Source: an uncultured Thermomicrobiales bacterium
GTDB taxonomy: Bacteria > Chloroflexota > Chloroflexia > Thermomicrobiales > UBA6265
Direction of reading: 5' to 3'
Length of the DNA stretch: 12,317 bases
NCBI GenBank assembly: GCA_902806375.1
Contig: CADCWK010000035.1
Coordinates: 1 to 12,317 of the forward strand
The notes under the pieces are model-generated. The model worked only from the letters and a program-made list of their open reading frames with translations. It was not told the origin of the DNA and made no database searches. The translations under genes were made by a program, and so were the position numbers. Positions 5,592-12,317 of the stretch are shown one piece after another. Numbering within the stretch: position 1 is the stretch's first letter; each line of letters starts with the position of its first letter.

Positions 5592-6647
5592 TCAGGCAGG
5601 GCGGCGGACGCCGTTGAGCAGTCGGCGGCGGGGCGGAGCCGGTTTCGCTGGTGCCGTAGAGGGCTTGCTACGCTCGGCCTGGCGGCGGAGCTCACGGAGC
5701 CGCCGGGCCAGCCGAAACCGCTCGCGGCTGAGGTCACGCTCCACGCGGGCGAACACGGCCTCCCCGGCCTGCTGCTGGAGCCAGAGCTTGTAGGCGCGCG
5801 TGTCCTGGAGGCGGGCCAGCTCCTCCTGCTGCCCGTCGATGAGGCGACGCAGGCGTTCGATCTCGCTCTCGGCCCAGGCGATCTTGTCCTCGATGCTGCG
5901 CTCGGCCACGCTCGTCGGGTCGATCTCGCGTGCGAAGCGGCGCAACTGGACGAGATCGAGGTCGGCATAGGCCATGTTGACGCGCTGCATGATCGCCTCG
6001 CGGCGGCCCCGGTCCTCCTCGCTGCTGGCCCAGTCGGGGTGATGCCGGCGGGCGAGGTCCCGGTAGAGCGCCTGGGCCTCGCGGCGGGCGGCCTCGCGCT
6101 GGGGGGTGCTCTGGCGGGTCCCGCGACCCATCAGGGCCTCCTCGTCCTCGGACCCGTCACCCCCGTGCTCCTCGGCCGGTCCACCGACGGGGATGCCCGT
6201 CCGGTTGTAGCTGGGGGTCTCCGGGCGCTCGCCGTCGTGCGGCAGACGGTGAGACCCGCTCATCAGCAGACCGGTCCACTGCTCCGCCAGTTTCGCCAGC
6301 ACGTCGGCCAGCTCCGGGTCATACAGCTCATCCTGCTGCGCGAGGCTGTTCTCCAGGTCGGAGACGACGATCCGCGCCTGCCGGACCTCGGTCAGCAGCG
6401 ATTCGACCCGGCCGAGGACGGCATTGGAGAACGCGCTGAGCAGCGACCGGAGGGCGACGATCTCCTCTTCGAGCGTCTCGGCCTGGCGCTGTCGAGCGGC
6501 GATCCGGACCAGCAGGCGGGCGAAGTGGTCCTCTTCCGCCCGACGGACCCGGACGATGGCGTACCCGATCGCGACGGTCGGCCGGCCAGCCGGGGTCTCG
6601 GGGATGGTGTCGCGCGGAGCGACGGTCTTCTCTGGGGCGGATGTCAC
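5592..6647 (-). CDS. J-domain (DnaJ-like) coiled-coil protein
   Basis: A protein of 351 residues if GTG 6647-6645 is the start. Residues about 37-127 are predicted coiled coil (EEDHFARLLVRIAARQRQ, ETLEEEIVALRSLL). A polar, probably flexible stretch (128-185) leads to a J-domain core at about 190-235: EAQALYRDLARRHHPDWASS, with the HPD motif at 203-205, then MQRVNMAYADLD. A second coiled coil (about 252-337) and a basic Lys/Arg/Pro tail follow. HPD is the signature that stimulates Hsp70 ATPase, so a DnaK partner is likely; the substrate is unknown. No Gly/Phe region, zinc finger or membrane helix is present, so it is not DnaJ proper. A GTG at 6791-6789 would add 48 residues, but the -10-like CATAAT at 6762-6767 argues for the shorter form. 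The RBS is weak, so the start is uncertain. It is a single-gene unit. Confidence 0.75.
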   Translation of the reverse strand: MTSAPEKTVAPRDTIPETPAGRPTVAIGYAIVRVRRAEEDHFARLLVRIAARQRQAETLEEEIVALRSLLSAFSNAVLGRVESLLTEVRQARIVVSDLENSLAQQDELYDPELADVLAKLAEQWTGLLMSGSHRLPHDGERPETPSYNRTGIPVGGPAEEHGGDGSEDEEALMGRGTRQSTPQREAARREAQALYRDLARRHHPDWASSEEDRGRREAIMQRVNMAYADLDLVQLRRFAREIDPTSVAERSIEDKIAWAESEIERLRRLIDGQQEELARLQDTRAYKLWLQQQAGEAVFARVERDLSRERFRLARRLRELRRQAERSKPSTAPAKPAPPRRRLLNGVRRPA

Positions 6648-6761
6648 AGGGCGGCGAACTCCGGCAGCGTCGAGCCCGGAGGATCGGCGCGACTTGAGAC
6701 GGCACGGCGGCCGGCCAGGCGGTCGAAGCACGACGGGATGGGGACGGTCAGCAACCTGCCA

Positions 6762-6767
6762 ATTATG
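6762..6767 (-). promoter_or_regulatory. -10 box candidate for the J-domain gene
   Basis: CATAAT on the minus strand matches five of six bases of TATAAT and is one of the few A/T-rich spots in the intergenic DNA. It lies 115 nt before the GTG start at 6647. No -35 box at standard spacing was found; a TTGACC occurs upstream at a 25-nt gap, which is too long. Confidence 0.35.
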
Positions 6768-6816
6768 CCCGCCGGAGCCCGCCCTGCCCACTGGTCAACG
6801 CCTGCGCCGGGCGGGT

Positions 6817-6833
6817 GACGGGAAAGTCCCGTC
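6817..6833 (-). terminator. Terminator hairpin of the metallopeptidase gene
   Basis: GACGGGA (6817-6823) and TCCCGTC (6827-6833) form a perfect 7-bp stem with a 3-nt loop, about 50 nt after the stop of the metallopeptidase gene and before the J-domain promoter region. There is no T-run, so termination is inferred from position and symmetry. Confidence 0.45.
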
Positions 6834-6885
6834 GTGCCGGGGTCGACGAGACCGCGCTGCCCGGAACGGGACGTGGGCGCGCCGG

Positions 6886-8178
6886 TCAATCCCGCCGGTC
6901 GAAGAGGCCACAGGCGTCGAACCCATCGTCGTACCCGAGGTCGAAGGCGTCGATGCGCTCCTCACCGGTCCCGTGATCGACGCCCGGTTCGAAGCCGCCA
7001 ATGTCGGCGATGATGTCCCGCAGCGCCTCGACGTCGCTGTCCCGGTAGATGCCCCGCAGGACGGCAGAGCGGAGATATGAGCCGGAGAGGCAATCGGCCT
7101 GCTGCTCGGCGATGAACGTGTCCTTGGGGTCGCCGTAGTCGAAGCCGCGGTCCCAGCCGGTCAGGCTCTGGAGGTGATGCCCCGCCTCATGGGCCAGGAT
7201 CGCCGCGAGAACGACATCGCCCGCCTGCGGGATGATGTAGGTCAGCAGCCACGGCGCGTCGACGAGGATGGTCTCGTTCACCCCACAGTAGGTCGGACCG
7301 ACGCCAGGCAGTTGCTCGGGGTCCGTCCGGTCCGGTTCGCTCCCATCGGCAGGCGGACCGAAACACGGCGTGTCGACCGGCTCGGCATAGGTCCGGTATT
7401 CCGGGGCCGTATAGGTCTCACCTTCCAGACGGAGCGAGCGCTGGTAGAAGCGATCGATGTCGGCGCTGAGCGTCTCCGTGAGGTCGGCGAACCCATCGAC
7501 GTCGCGGGTTGGGGGGTCAACGGTCAGGCTGTCATCGATGAACGCATCGGCATCACCCAGTGCCTCGTCGAAGTCGGCCTCGCTCGCCGAGACACCGATC
7601 ACGATCACGGACTCGCCCGGCACCAGGGTCTGGCAACCGAGATACAGCCGCTGGGCGGTGTCGTCCCGCGGAGATTCGATGTAGTCGAAGGTCGCGAACG
7701 CGACATCGTCGGCGGGTCCGACGGGATCATCGGCACCATTCCGGACCGGCTCGAAGTCATCGACTTCGAAGAGTTGTGGGTAGAGCCCGGCCACCTGGTC
7801 GATGCAGACGTCGGCCTCGCCGCCGAATTGCATGAAACCCCAGACCTGGACCGAGACATCGTCGTCGTTCTCGAAGAAGGCGACCTCCAGGCCATAACTG
7901 GCGGTGGGCCGACGCAGATCCCAGTCGTCCTCCCACTCGAGCGAGTAGCCGAGCGGGCTCTCATAGCTCGACCGGCCGATCTCGGGTTCACCAGAGTCGG
8001 TCTGCTGGACGACCGGAGCGTTTTCCGACGCAGGCAGGTCTGACAGGAAGGACTGGGCGGCGGGGGACGCGGCCACGCCCGCACCTGGCAGTGCTCCGGC
8101 CGACATCAGAGGAGCGAGCAGCAGCACGATCAGGACGATGACCGTCAACCGGTGGACCGGTGCGAGGGGACCGGGCAT
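6886..8178 (-). CDS. Secreted neutral zinc metallopeptidase (YpfJ/PF04228-like) with an extra N-terminal domain
   Basis: A 430-residue protein starting at ATG 8178-8176, with GGAGAG 5 nt upstream. A signal peptide (hydrophobic LTVIVLIVLLLAPLMSAG, residues 11-28, likely cut near 35-40) sends it out of the cytosol. Residues about 68-220 form a separate domain beginning SYESPLGYSLEWEDDWDL; it resembles domains seen in other Thermomicrobia exported proteins, with no known function. Residues about 225-430 are the peptidase: HEAGHH at 330-335 gives two zinc ligands and the catalytic Glu331, E358 in AEQQADC is the probable third ligand, and HGTGEERIDAF (402-412) is a family block. Six cysteines in the mature part could form disulfides. 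The substrate is unknown. The upstream gap holds a TTGACA at 8280-8275 but no convincing -10 box. Confidence 0.85.
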   Translation of the reverse strand: MPGPLAPVHRLTVIVLIVLLLAPLMSAGALPGAGVAASPAAQSFLSDLPASENAPVVQQTDSGEPEIGRSSYESPLGYSLEWEDDWDLRRPTASYGLEVAFFENDDDVSVQVWGFMQFGGEADVCIDQVAGLYPQLFEVDDFEPVRNGADDPVGPADDVAFATFDYIESPRDDTAQRLYLGCQTLVPGESVIVIGVSASEADFDEALGDADAFIDDSLTVDPPTRDVDGFADLTETLSADIDRFYQRSLRLEGETYTAPEYRTYAEPVDTPCFGPPADGSEPDRTDPEQLPGVGPTYCGVNETILVDAPWLLTYIIPQAGDVVLAAILAHEAGHHLQSLTGWDRGFDYGDPKDTFIAEQQADCLSGSYLRSAVLRGIYRDSDVEALRDIIADIGGFEPGVDHGTGEERIDAFDLGYDDGFDACGLFDRRD

Positions 8179-8330
8179 GGGATCTCTCCGGGATGAACTG
8201 AGGCGAGAGGTGGGATCGTGGGATGGATTCGCCGGTGAGACCGGGCGCGGCGACGCCCGAAACGAACGAACCGATGTCAACAGTATGACGTTTGCGCGTC
8301 CTGATCGGTCGCCATTTCCGTGCAACGGTT

Positions 8331-8368
8331 CGTCCCGGCGGCGATGCCTGGGCATCACTGCCGGGACG
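8331..8368 (-). terminator. Terminator hairpin of the LLM oxidoreductase gene
   Basis: Outer arms CGTCCCGGC (8331-8339) and GCCGGGACG (8360-8368) pair perfectly. After a symmetrical 3-nt internal loop, inner arms GATGCC/GGCATC (8343-8348 and 8351-8356) pair again. The element begins about 45 nt after the stop at 8414 and lies before the metallopeptidase promoter region. It is strong and well placed for a terminator, though without a T-run. Confidence 0.6.
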
Positions 8369-8413
8369 TTCCCGGGATAGGCAGCTTGTCCGACGGTGAC
8401 GACCACCGAGGCG

Positions 8414-9376
8414 CTAGCCGAGTTGCGGGATGACCTGCTCGGTGAAGTGCTGGATCATGCTGTGGTCGTACGCGATCCGCGGCATGTAGATCAGGTGGTA
8501 GTCGATCCCGGCGACCGTCTTCTCCTGGAGGGCCGCGACGACCTTGTCGGCGGTCCCGACGACGAAGTCCTTCTGGAAGTCCTCGAAGGACGCGCCGATG
8601 GCGTTGCGGGCCTTCTCCGTCGCCGATTCGGCGTTCTCCCCGTCCTGCAGCAGGAAGACGTTGGTCGAGGACGACCGGATGATCTCGTCGTAATCCCGGC
8701 CGACGGTCTCGCAGTGCCGCTTGAGCACCTCGAGCTTGTGGGTGATCTGCTCGGCCGGGCCACCCAGGTTGCAGGCGTTACCGTACTTCGCGACCAGCTT
8801 GAGGGTGACCTGCTCGCCACCGCCACCGATCCAGAGGGACGGGTGCGGCTTGCGGACGCCCTTCGGCTCGTTGATCGGGGCGTCGATCGAGTAGTACTCA
8901 CCCTTGAACGTCGGCTTGTCCTCGGTCCACATCCGGTGGATGATCTCGACGCCCTCGCGGAAGGCACGCATCCGGTCGCGGGTCTCGGGGAAACCGTAGC
9001 CGTAGGCACGCCATTCGTGCTCATACCAGCCGGCACCGTACCCGGCGTACAGCCGGCCGTGGGCGGCGACGTCGACCGTGGAAGCGATCTTTGCCCAGAG
9101 CGACGGGTTGCGGTAGCCGTTGCAGGTCACCATCTGGCCGACGTTGATTCGCTTCGTGTCCCGGGCCAGCGTGGCGGTCGCGGTCCAGGCCTCGAAGACG
9201 GTGTTGTCGGTCGGCTTCGGGACGGTGTGGAAGTGGTCGTAGACCCAGATACTGTCCCACGGTCCCTCGTCGGCGACCTTGCCGACGTTGGTCATCGCCT
9301 CGTACTGCTCGATCGGATCCTCGATCTCGATCAGATCCATCCGCCAGCCCTGGGGAACGAACAAGCCGTATCGCAT
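8414..9376 (-). CDS. LLM-class F420-dependent oxidoreductase
   Basis: A 320-residue luciferase-like monooxygenase-fold protein, the usual length for this group. These enzymes use cofactor F420 (or FMN) for hydride transfer in the cytosol; the substrate cannot be told from sequence. Visible family blocks are WDSIWVYDHF (40-49), CNGYRNPSLWAKIASTVDV (85-103, the usual 'RHP..lAK.aatlD' helix), the phosphate-gripping GRLYAGYGAGWYEHEWRAYG (107-126), the FPETRDRMRAFREGVEII helix and KPHPSLWIGGGGE (176-188). It resembles the Rv1855c-type subfamily by memory; that placement is tentative. The start is ATG 9376-9374, with AGGAG 11 nt upstream, slightly far. The frame extends to 9520, but that part lies in the divergent promoter gap. 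It is a lone gene closed by a strong hairpin. Confidence 0.88.
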   Translation of the reverse strand: MRYGLFVPQGWRMDLIEIEDPIEQYEAMTNVGKVADEGPWDSIWVYDHFHTVPKPTDNTVFEAWTATATLARDTKRINVGQMVTCNGYRNPSLWAKIASTVDVAAHGRLYAGYGAGWYEHEWRAYGYGFPETRDRMRAFREGVEIIHRMWTEDKPTFKGEYYSIDAPINEPKGVRKPHPSLWIGGGGEQVTLKLVAKYGNACNLGGPAEQITHKLEVLKRHCETVGRDYDEIIRSSSTNVFLLQDGENAESATEKARNAIGASFEDFQKDFVVGTADKVVAALQEKTVAGIDYHLIYMPRIAYDHSMIQHFTEQVIPQLG

Positions 9377-9577
9377 GGGGAACTGTGCTCCTGCTACGGT
9401 GCGTTGCGCACCAGCGTCGCGACCCCGGTCATGGGGTACGTCTCCTGCCCGAATGCACGGACAAACTCGTTTCAGGCCGCAAGATGATGACCGTTGGGTA
9501 TGCAGCGTGTTGGACGCCACTGTCCTTCCCGCCCAGTGCGAGCCGGCGACGCGTTGTCACAGACACGGGAGAAGTCG

Positions 9578-10483
9578 ATGAAACGGACGGTCGAACGGAT
9601 CATGATCGAACCGCGGGGTCCGTTCCGGCTCGCCGCGAGCATCGGGTTCCTGGCCGGATTCCCGCCCGCCGGGATGCCTCCGAAGGAGGATCACGTCCTT
9701 CGAATCGCCTTCGTCGTGGACGGGACCGAGGACGTTGCCGGCGTCGATATCCGCCAGGCCGAACCGGACGGACCGGTATCCGTGGGCGTGATGACCACGG
9801 CTCCCGAGGCGCTGGTCGAGCGGCAGGTGGCCCGGCTCCTGTCGCTGGACCATGACGGCCGCGGGTTTCCCGACGTCGGGGGCCGGGACCCGGTGATCGG
9901 GTCGCTCCAGGACGCGAGCCCCGGCTTCCGGCCGACGGGCTTCTGGTCACCGTTCGAGGCGGCCGTCTGGGCGATCACCAGCCACCGGATCCAGATGGCG
10001 CAGGCCGCCAGGGTCAAGGCCGCGATCGCGCGGCAGTTCGGTACGGTCGTGCACCATGATGGCCACGACCTGCTCGCCTTTCCGACCCCGGCGGCGCTGG
10101 CCAGCGCGGACCTGGCGACGGTGCCGGGGCTCGGCGGGCGGAAGCCGGAGTGGCTGCGCGGGATCGGCGTCGCCGCCATGGACGGACAGCTCGACGCGGA
10201 CGCGCTCCGATCTGTCCCGGCTCCTGTCGCCCTGGCCTCACTCCAGCGCCTTGCCGGTGTCGGACCGTTCTCGGCCGAACTGATCCTGATCCGTGGCGCG
10301 ATGACCGTCGACGTCGCACCCGCGAACGAGGGCCGACTGGCCCGGGCGATGGCGGCCGCCTATGGTCTGCCGGAGGGCGCCGGACCGGACGCGCTGGCCG
10401 GGATCATCGCGGGCTGGGCACCGTTCCGGACCTGGACGAGTGTGCTGGTCCGGTCGTCACTGGAACCGGTCCGCCCCCACTAA
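9578..10483 (+). CDS. DNA-3-methyladenine glycosylase 2 family protein (AlkA-like, HhH-GPD)
   Basis: A 301-residue base-excision repair enzyme that removes alkylated bases from DNA. Residues about 1-115 form an AlkA N-terminal beta domain. FWSPFEAAVWAITSHRIQMAQA (122-143) is the family's opening helix (usually PFE..v.AI..QQis...A). LATVPGLGGRKPEWLRGI (179-196) and the helix-hairpin-helix LAGVGPFSAELILIRG (225-240, with the G-V-G turn at 227-229) follow. Where E. coli AlkA has the catalytic Asp in a PDDY segment, this protein reads VAPANEGR (N250, E251), so the usual Asp seems replaced. ATG 9578 was chosen for the GGGAG about 7 nt upstream; the frame is open back to 9494. It is the only plus-strand gene, divergent from the LLM oxidoreductase (201-bp gap) and ending 17 nt from the acetyltransferase stop (convergent). 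Confidence 0.88.
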   Translation: MKRTVERIMIEPRGPFRLAASIGFLAGFPPAGMPPKEDHVLRIAFVVDGTEDVAGVDIRQAEPDGPVSVGVMTTAPEALVERQVARLLSLDHDGRGFPDVGGRDPVIGSLQDASPGFRPTGFWSPFEAAVWAITSHRIQMAQAARVKAAIARQFGTVVHHDGHDLLAFPTPAALASADLATVPGLGGRKPEWLRGIGVAAMDGQLDADALRSVPAPVALASLQRLAGVGPFSAELILIRGAMTVDVAPANEGRLARAMAAAYGLPEGAGPDALAGIIAGWAPFRTWTSVLVRSSLEPVRPH

Positions 10484-10500
10484 TGGCCCCTTCCCCGCCC

Positions 10501-11094
10501 TCAGCGGCCGGTACGCTTACCCCTGCTGGCCCGCCAGCGGAGCTTGCGAACGGTCGCCCGCGAATCCGCCGGGTGCGGGTACGTGCCGATCTCGGTGAAA
10601 CCGAGCCCCCGGAACAGCGCGACGTTGCCGGGCAGCGCGGCCCGGATCTCGACGTCAATCGTCGTGCGACCCTCCGCCGGAGCCAGTACCTCCTGGCACC
10701 ACTCGACCAGGGCGCTGGCGACGCCGAGCCGCCGGTATTCCGGCAGGACGCCGAGACGACCGAGGTAGATCGTGTCCGGCATGACATGGTGCCGAACGGT
10801 CCCGACGATCTCGCCGTCGAGCAGCGCGACGACGGTCTGCCCGCTCTCGATCGCCGCCTCGATCGTCTCCAGCGGTTCCGCGGCCGTGCCGGACGGCGGC
10901 ACGAGAGTCGCCTGCTCCGCGAAGGCCCCGTGCAACACCGCCTTGACGGCCCCGGCCTGTCCGGGCTCCGCGAGCGCGACACGCAGCGTCGATTCCCGCT
11001 CCTCGTCATCCCCGGCATCGGCATCGCCGGTCGTTCGGTCGGTCTGGTCCACGTCCATCGCCTGGCCGTCGCCCGGAACGGGCTGGTTCATCAT
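10501..11094 (-). CDS. GNAT-family N-acetyltransferase
   Basis: A 197-residue acetyl-CoA-dependent acyltransferase, probably cytosolic. The first 36 or so residues are acidic, Asp/Gly/Thr-rich and probably disordered. The GNAT core follows from LRVALAEPGQAG (37-48). QTVVALLDGEIVGTVRHHVM (86-105) is the central strand pair. LGRLGVLPEYRRLGVASALVEW (111-132) is motif A, with the acetyl-CoA pyrophosphate loop RRLGVA. NVALFRGLGFTEIG (157-170) is motif B. The start is ATG 11094-11092, overlapping the TGA of the decarboxylase gene as ATGA; GGGAG lies just upstream within that gene, and a second ATG follows directly. Translation is thus coupled to the decarboxylase. The acceptor is unknown; the product amine of the decarboxylase is one candidate. 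The gene ends 17 nt from the convergent glycosylase gene. Confidence 0.88.
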   Translation of the reverse strand: MMNQPVPGDGQAMDVDQTDRTTGDADAGDDEERESTLRVALAEPGQAGAVKAVLHGAFAEQATLVPPSGTAAEPLETIEAAIESGQTVVALLDGEIVGTVRHHVMPDTIYLGRLGVLPEYRRLGVASALVEWCQEVLAPAEGRTTIDVEIRAALPGNVALFRGLGFTEIGTYPHPADSRATVRKLRWRASRGKRTGR

Positions 11095-12317
11095 CGTTCT
11101 CCCTTGCTCGCGGTGGCGAGACGCCCACCGACCGCCCGGACCGCGTCGATCAGCACCTGGAGGTCATCGTCCGTCGTCCCGTAGTGGATGATGTTGGCCC
11201 GCAGGCTGAACCGCCCACCGATCGATGCCTGGGTGACGAAGGCATCCCCGCTGGACTGGATCTCCTCCATGATCGCCTTGTTGAGGCCATCCAGCCGCTC
11301 ATCGTCCATGGGCATCCCCGCAGGCCGGTAGCGGAAGCAGACGATCGACAGCTCGACCGGCGCGAGGCGCTCCAGGTCCGGCGCCGCGTCGATCAACCCG
11401 GCGAGGGTCCGGGCCTGGGCGTTGTGGCGGCTGACGATGCGGGCGTAGCCGTCCCGCCCGGCGTGCTGGAGGGCCATCCAGAGCTTGAGCGCGCGGAAAC
11501 CCCGGCTCTGCTGGAAGCCGTACTCCGAGTACCACGGCAGCCCGCCGATCCCCCGCCCCTCTTCGGTCCGGACGTAGCTCGGCACCAGGCTGAAGGTGTC
11601 CCGCAGCAGGGCGCCATCGCGGACGATCGCGCAGCCGCATTCGACCGGGACCGACAGCCACTTGTGCGGGTCGATCGCCAGCGAGTCGGCCCGGTCCATG
11701 CCGGCGTAGCGGTCGCTCCGGTCCGGGTCGAGGATGCCGACGGCCCCATAGGCGCCATCGACGTGCAGCCAGAGGTCTTCCGCCACGCAGAGGTCAGCGA
11801 GCAGGTCGAACCGGTCGATCGCCCCGGTCGCGACCGTTCCCGCGCTGGCCGCGACGCAGAACGGCAGCAGCCCCGCCGCCCGGTCGACCGTGATCGCCGT
11901 CCTCAGCGCGTCGATGTCGATCCGGAAGTCGGCGTCGACGGGGATCACCCGCAGGCAACGGGTCCCGAGGCCGAGCAACTCGACGGCCTTGTGCAGCGTC
12001 GTGTGGGCCTCGCTGGACAGGTAGACGACCAGCGACGGGCGGTCCCCAGTCATGCCGTCCTGGCGGTCGTTCCAGCCGTGGCGCAGGGCGAGGCGGTGGC
12101 GGGCTGCGGCGAGGCAGGTCAGGGAGGCCATCGAGCCGCCGCTGACGAGGATGCCCATGCTGCCATCCGTCGGGTAGCCGACCAGTCCCATCAGCCACCG
12201 GACGGCGACCCGCTCGACGTAGATGGCCGCGTGGTCGCCGCCGGCGGCACTGGGGTCCATCGCCGCCGCGAGCAGTTCGGCAAGGACGCCGAGATGGGCC
12301 GGCGGCGAGTTCACCCA
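11091..12317 (-). CDS. PLP-dependent aromatic-L-amino-acid decarboxylase family protein, 5' end outside window
   Basis: A group II (fold-type I) pyridoxal-phosphate decarboxylase missing its N-terminus at the right edge. The frame is open to the last base; the first visible residues are WVNSPPAHLG, a mid-protein family motif, so roughly 80 residues are likely missing and the GTG near 12314 is not the start. Counting from V at 12314: H104 in SSEAHTTLHKA stacks on PLP, D186 in HVDGAYG holds the pyridine nitrogen, and K218 in DPHKWLSVP is the Schiff-base lysine. LVSGGSMASL and ASAGTVATGAIDRFD are further family blocks, and SRGFRALKLWMAL is the late 'R..alKlW' signature. The reaction is removal of CO2 from an amino acid, probably aromatic (Tyr, Trp or DOPA type), to give an amine; the substrate is not proven by sequence. 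It overlaps the acetyltransferase by 4 nt. Confidence 0.9.
   Translation of the reverse strand, partial: WVNSPPAHLGVLAELLAAAMDPSAAGGDHAAIYVERVAVRWLMGLVGYPTDGSMGILVSGGSMASLTCLAAARHRLALRHGWNDRQDGMTGDRPSLVVYLSSEAHTTLHKAVELLGLGTRCLRVIPVDADFRIDIDALRTAITVDRAAGLLPFCVAASAGTVATGAIDRFDLLADLCVAEDLWLHVDGAYGAVGILDPDRSDRYAGMDRADSLAIDPHKWLSVPVECGCAIVRDGALLRDTFSLVPSYVRTEEGRGIGGLPWYSEYGFQQSRGFRALKLWMALQHAGRDGYARIVSRHNAQARTLAGLIDAAPDLERLAPVELSIVCFRYRPAGMPMDDERLDGLNKAIMEEIQSSGDAFVTQASIGGRFSLRANIIHYGTTDDDLQVLIDAVRAVGGRLATASKGER

Noticed and set aside
7174..8043. Plus-strand open frame of 289 codons opposite the metallopeptidase
   Set aside because: Antisense shadow of a gene with signal peptide and zinc motif; no supporting signals.
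9422..9437. 5-bp hairpin in the divergent promoter gap
   Set aside because: Too short to stand out at this GC content.
8396..9487. Plus-strand open frame of 363 codons opposite the LLM oxidoreductase
   Set aside because: Mirror of a well-conserved minus gene; Val/Asp/Leu/Gly-rich, no recognisable fold, no RBS.
10150..11184. Plus-strand frame of 344 codons overlapping the glycosylase and acetyltransferase
   Set aside because: Runs across the end of one real gene and antisense to another; composition Arg/Gly/Pro-rich.
1..12317. CRISPR array, phage or transposon, tRNA or rRNA
   Set aside because: No regularly spaced direct repeats, no integrase, transposase or RNA-gene signature found on reading both strands.

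Overview
The window looks like chromosomal DNA of a very GC-rich bacterium. The best guess is Chloroflexota, class Thermomicrobia (Sphaerobacter/Thermomicrobiales-like). This is inference from four things: very high GC, Tat-exported binding proteins with a Thr/Pro/Ala-rich linker after the signal, frequent TTG/GTG starts, and an F420-type LLM oxidoreductase. No rRNA, tRNA, transposase, integrase or CRISPR array was seen. Eight of the nine protein genes found lie on the minus strand; only an AlkA-type DNA glycosylase is on plus. The long plus-strand ORFs opposite the minus genes are GC-driven shadows.

Layout from left to right. (1) 1-303: the 5' end of a ferric-iron ABC binding protein cut by the window edge, with a near-consensus promoter behind it. 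(2) 491-943: a standalone ChrB C-terminal-domain protein with a terminator hairpin after its stop. (3) 944-1347: a gene-free stretch holding a large imperfect foldback. (4) 1348-5327: an Fe3+ (Fbp/Sfu-type) ABC operon read right to left as binding protein, fused 12-helix permease, ATPase. A strong hairpin sits inside the start of the permease gene, and a small overlapping ORF lies before the ATPase. (5) 5592-6647: a coiled-coil J-domain protein followed by a perfect 36-bp palindrome. (6) 6886-8178: a secreted zinc metallopeptidase of the YpfJ/PF04228 type with an extra N-terminal domain. (7) 8414-9376: an LLM-class F420-dependent oxidoreductase with a strong terminator. (8) 9578-10483 (+): DNA-3-methyladenine glycosylase 2 (AlkA/HhH family), divergent from the oxidoreductase. 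(9) 10501-12317: a translationally coupled pair, a PLP-dependent aromatic amino-acid decarboxylase (5' end off the window) and a GNAT acetyltransferase, converging on the glycosylase.

How the genes work together. The binding protein, permease and ATPase form a complete periplasmic-type iron importer. The truncated paralogue at the left edge implies a second, related binding protein next door. The decarboxylase and acetyltransferase overlap by ATGA and could act in sequence (amine formation, then N-acetylation), but that is inference. The other genes look like single transcription units, each closed by a hairpin. I see no clear case for a wholly new multi-gene system. The items most worth a second look are the nested foldback, the hairpin in the iron operon, the altered catalytic motif in the AlkA homologue, and the decarboxylase/acetyltransferase pair.
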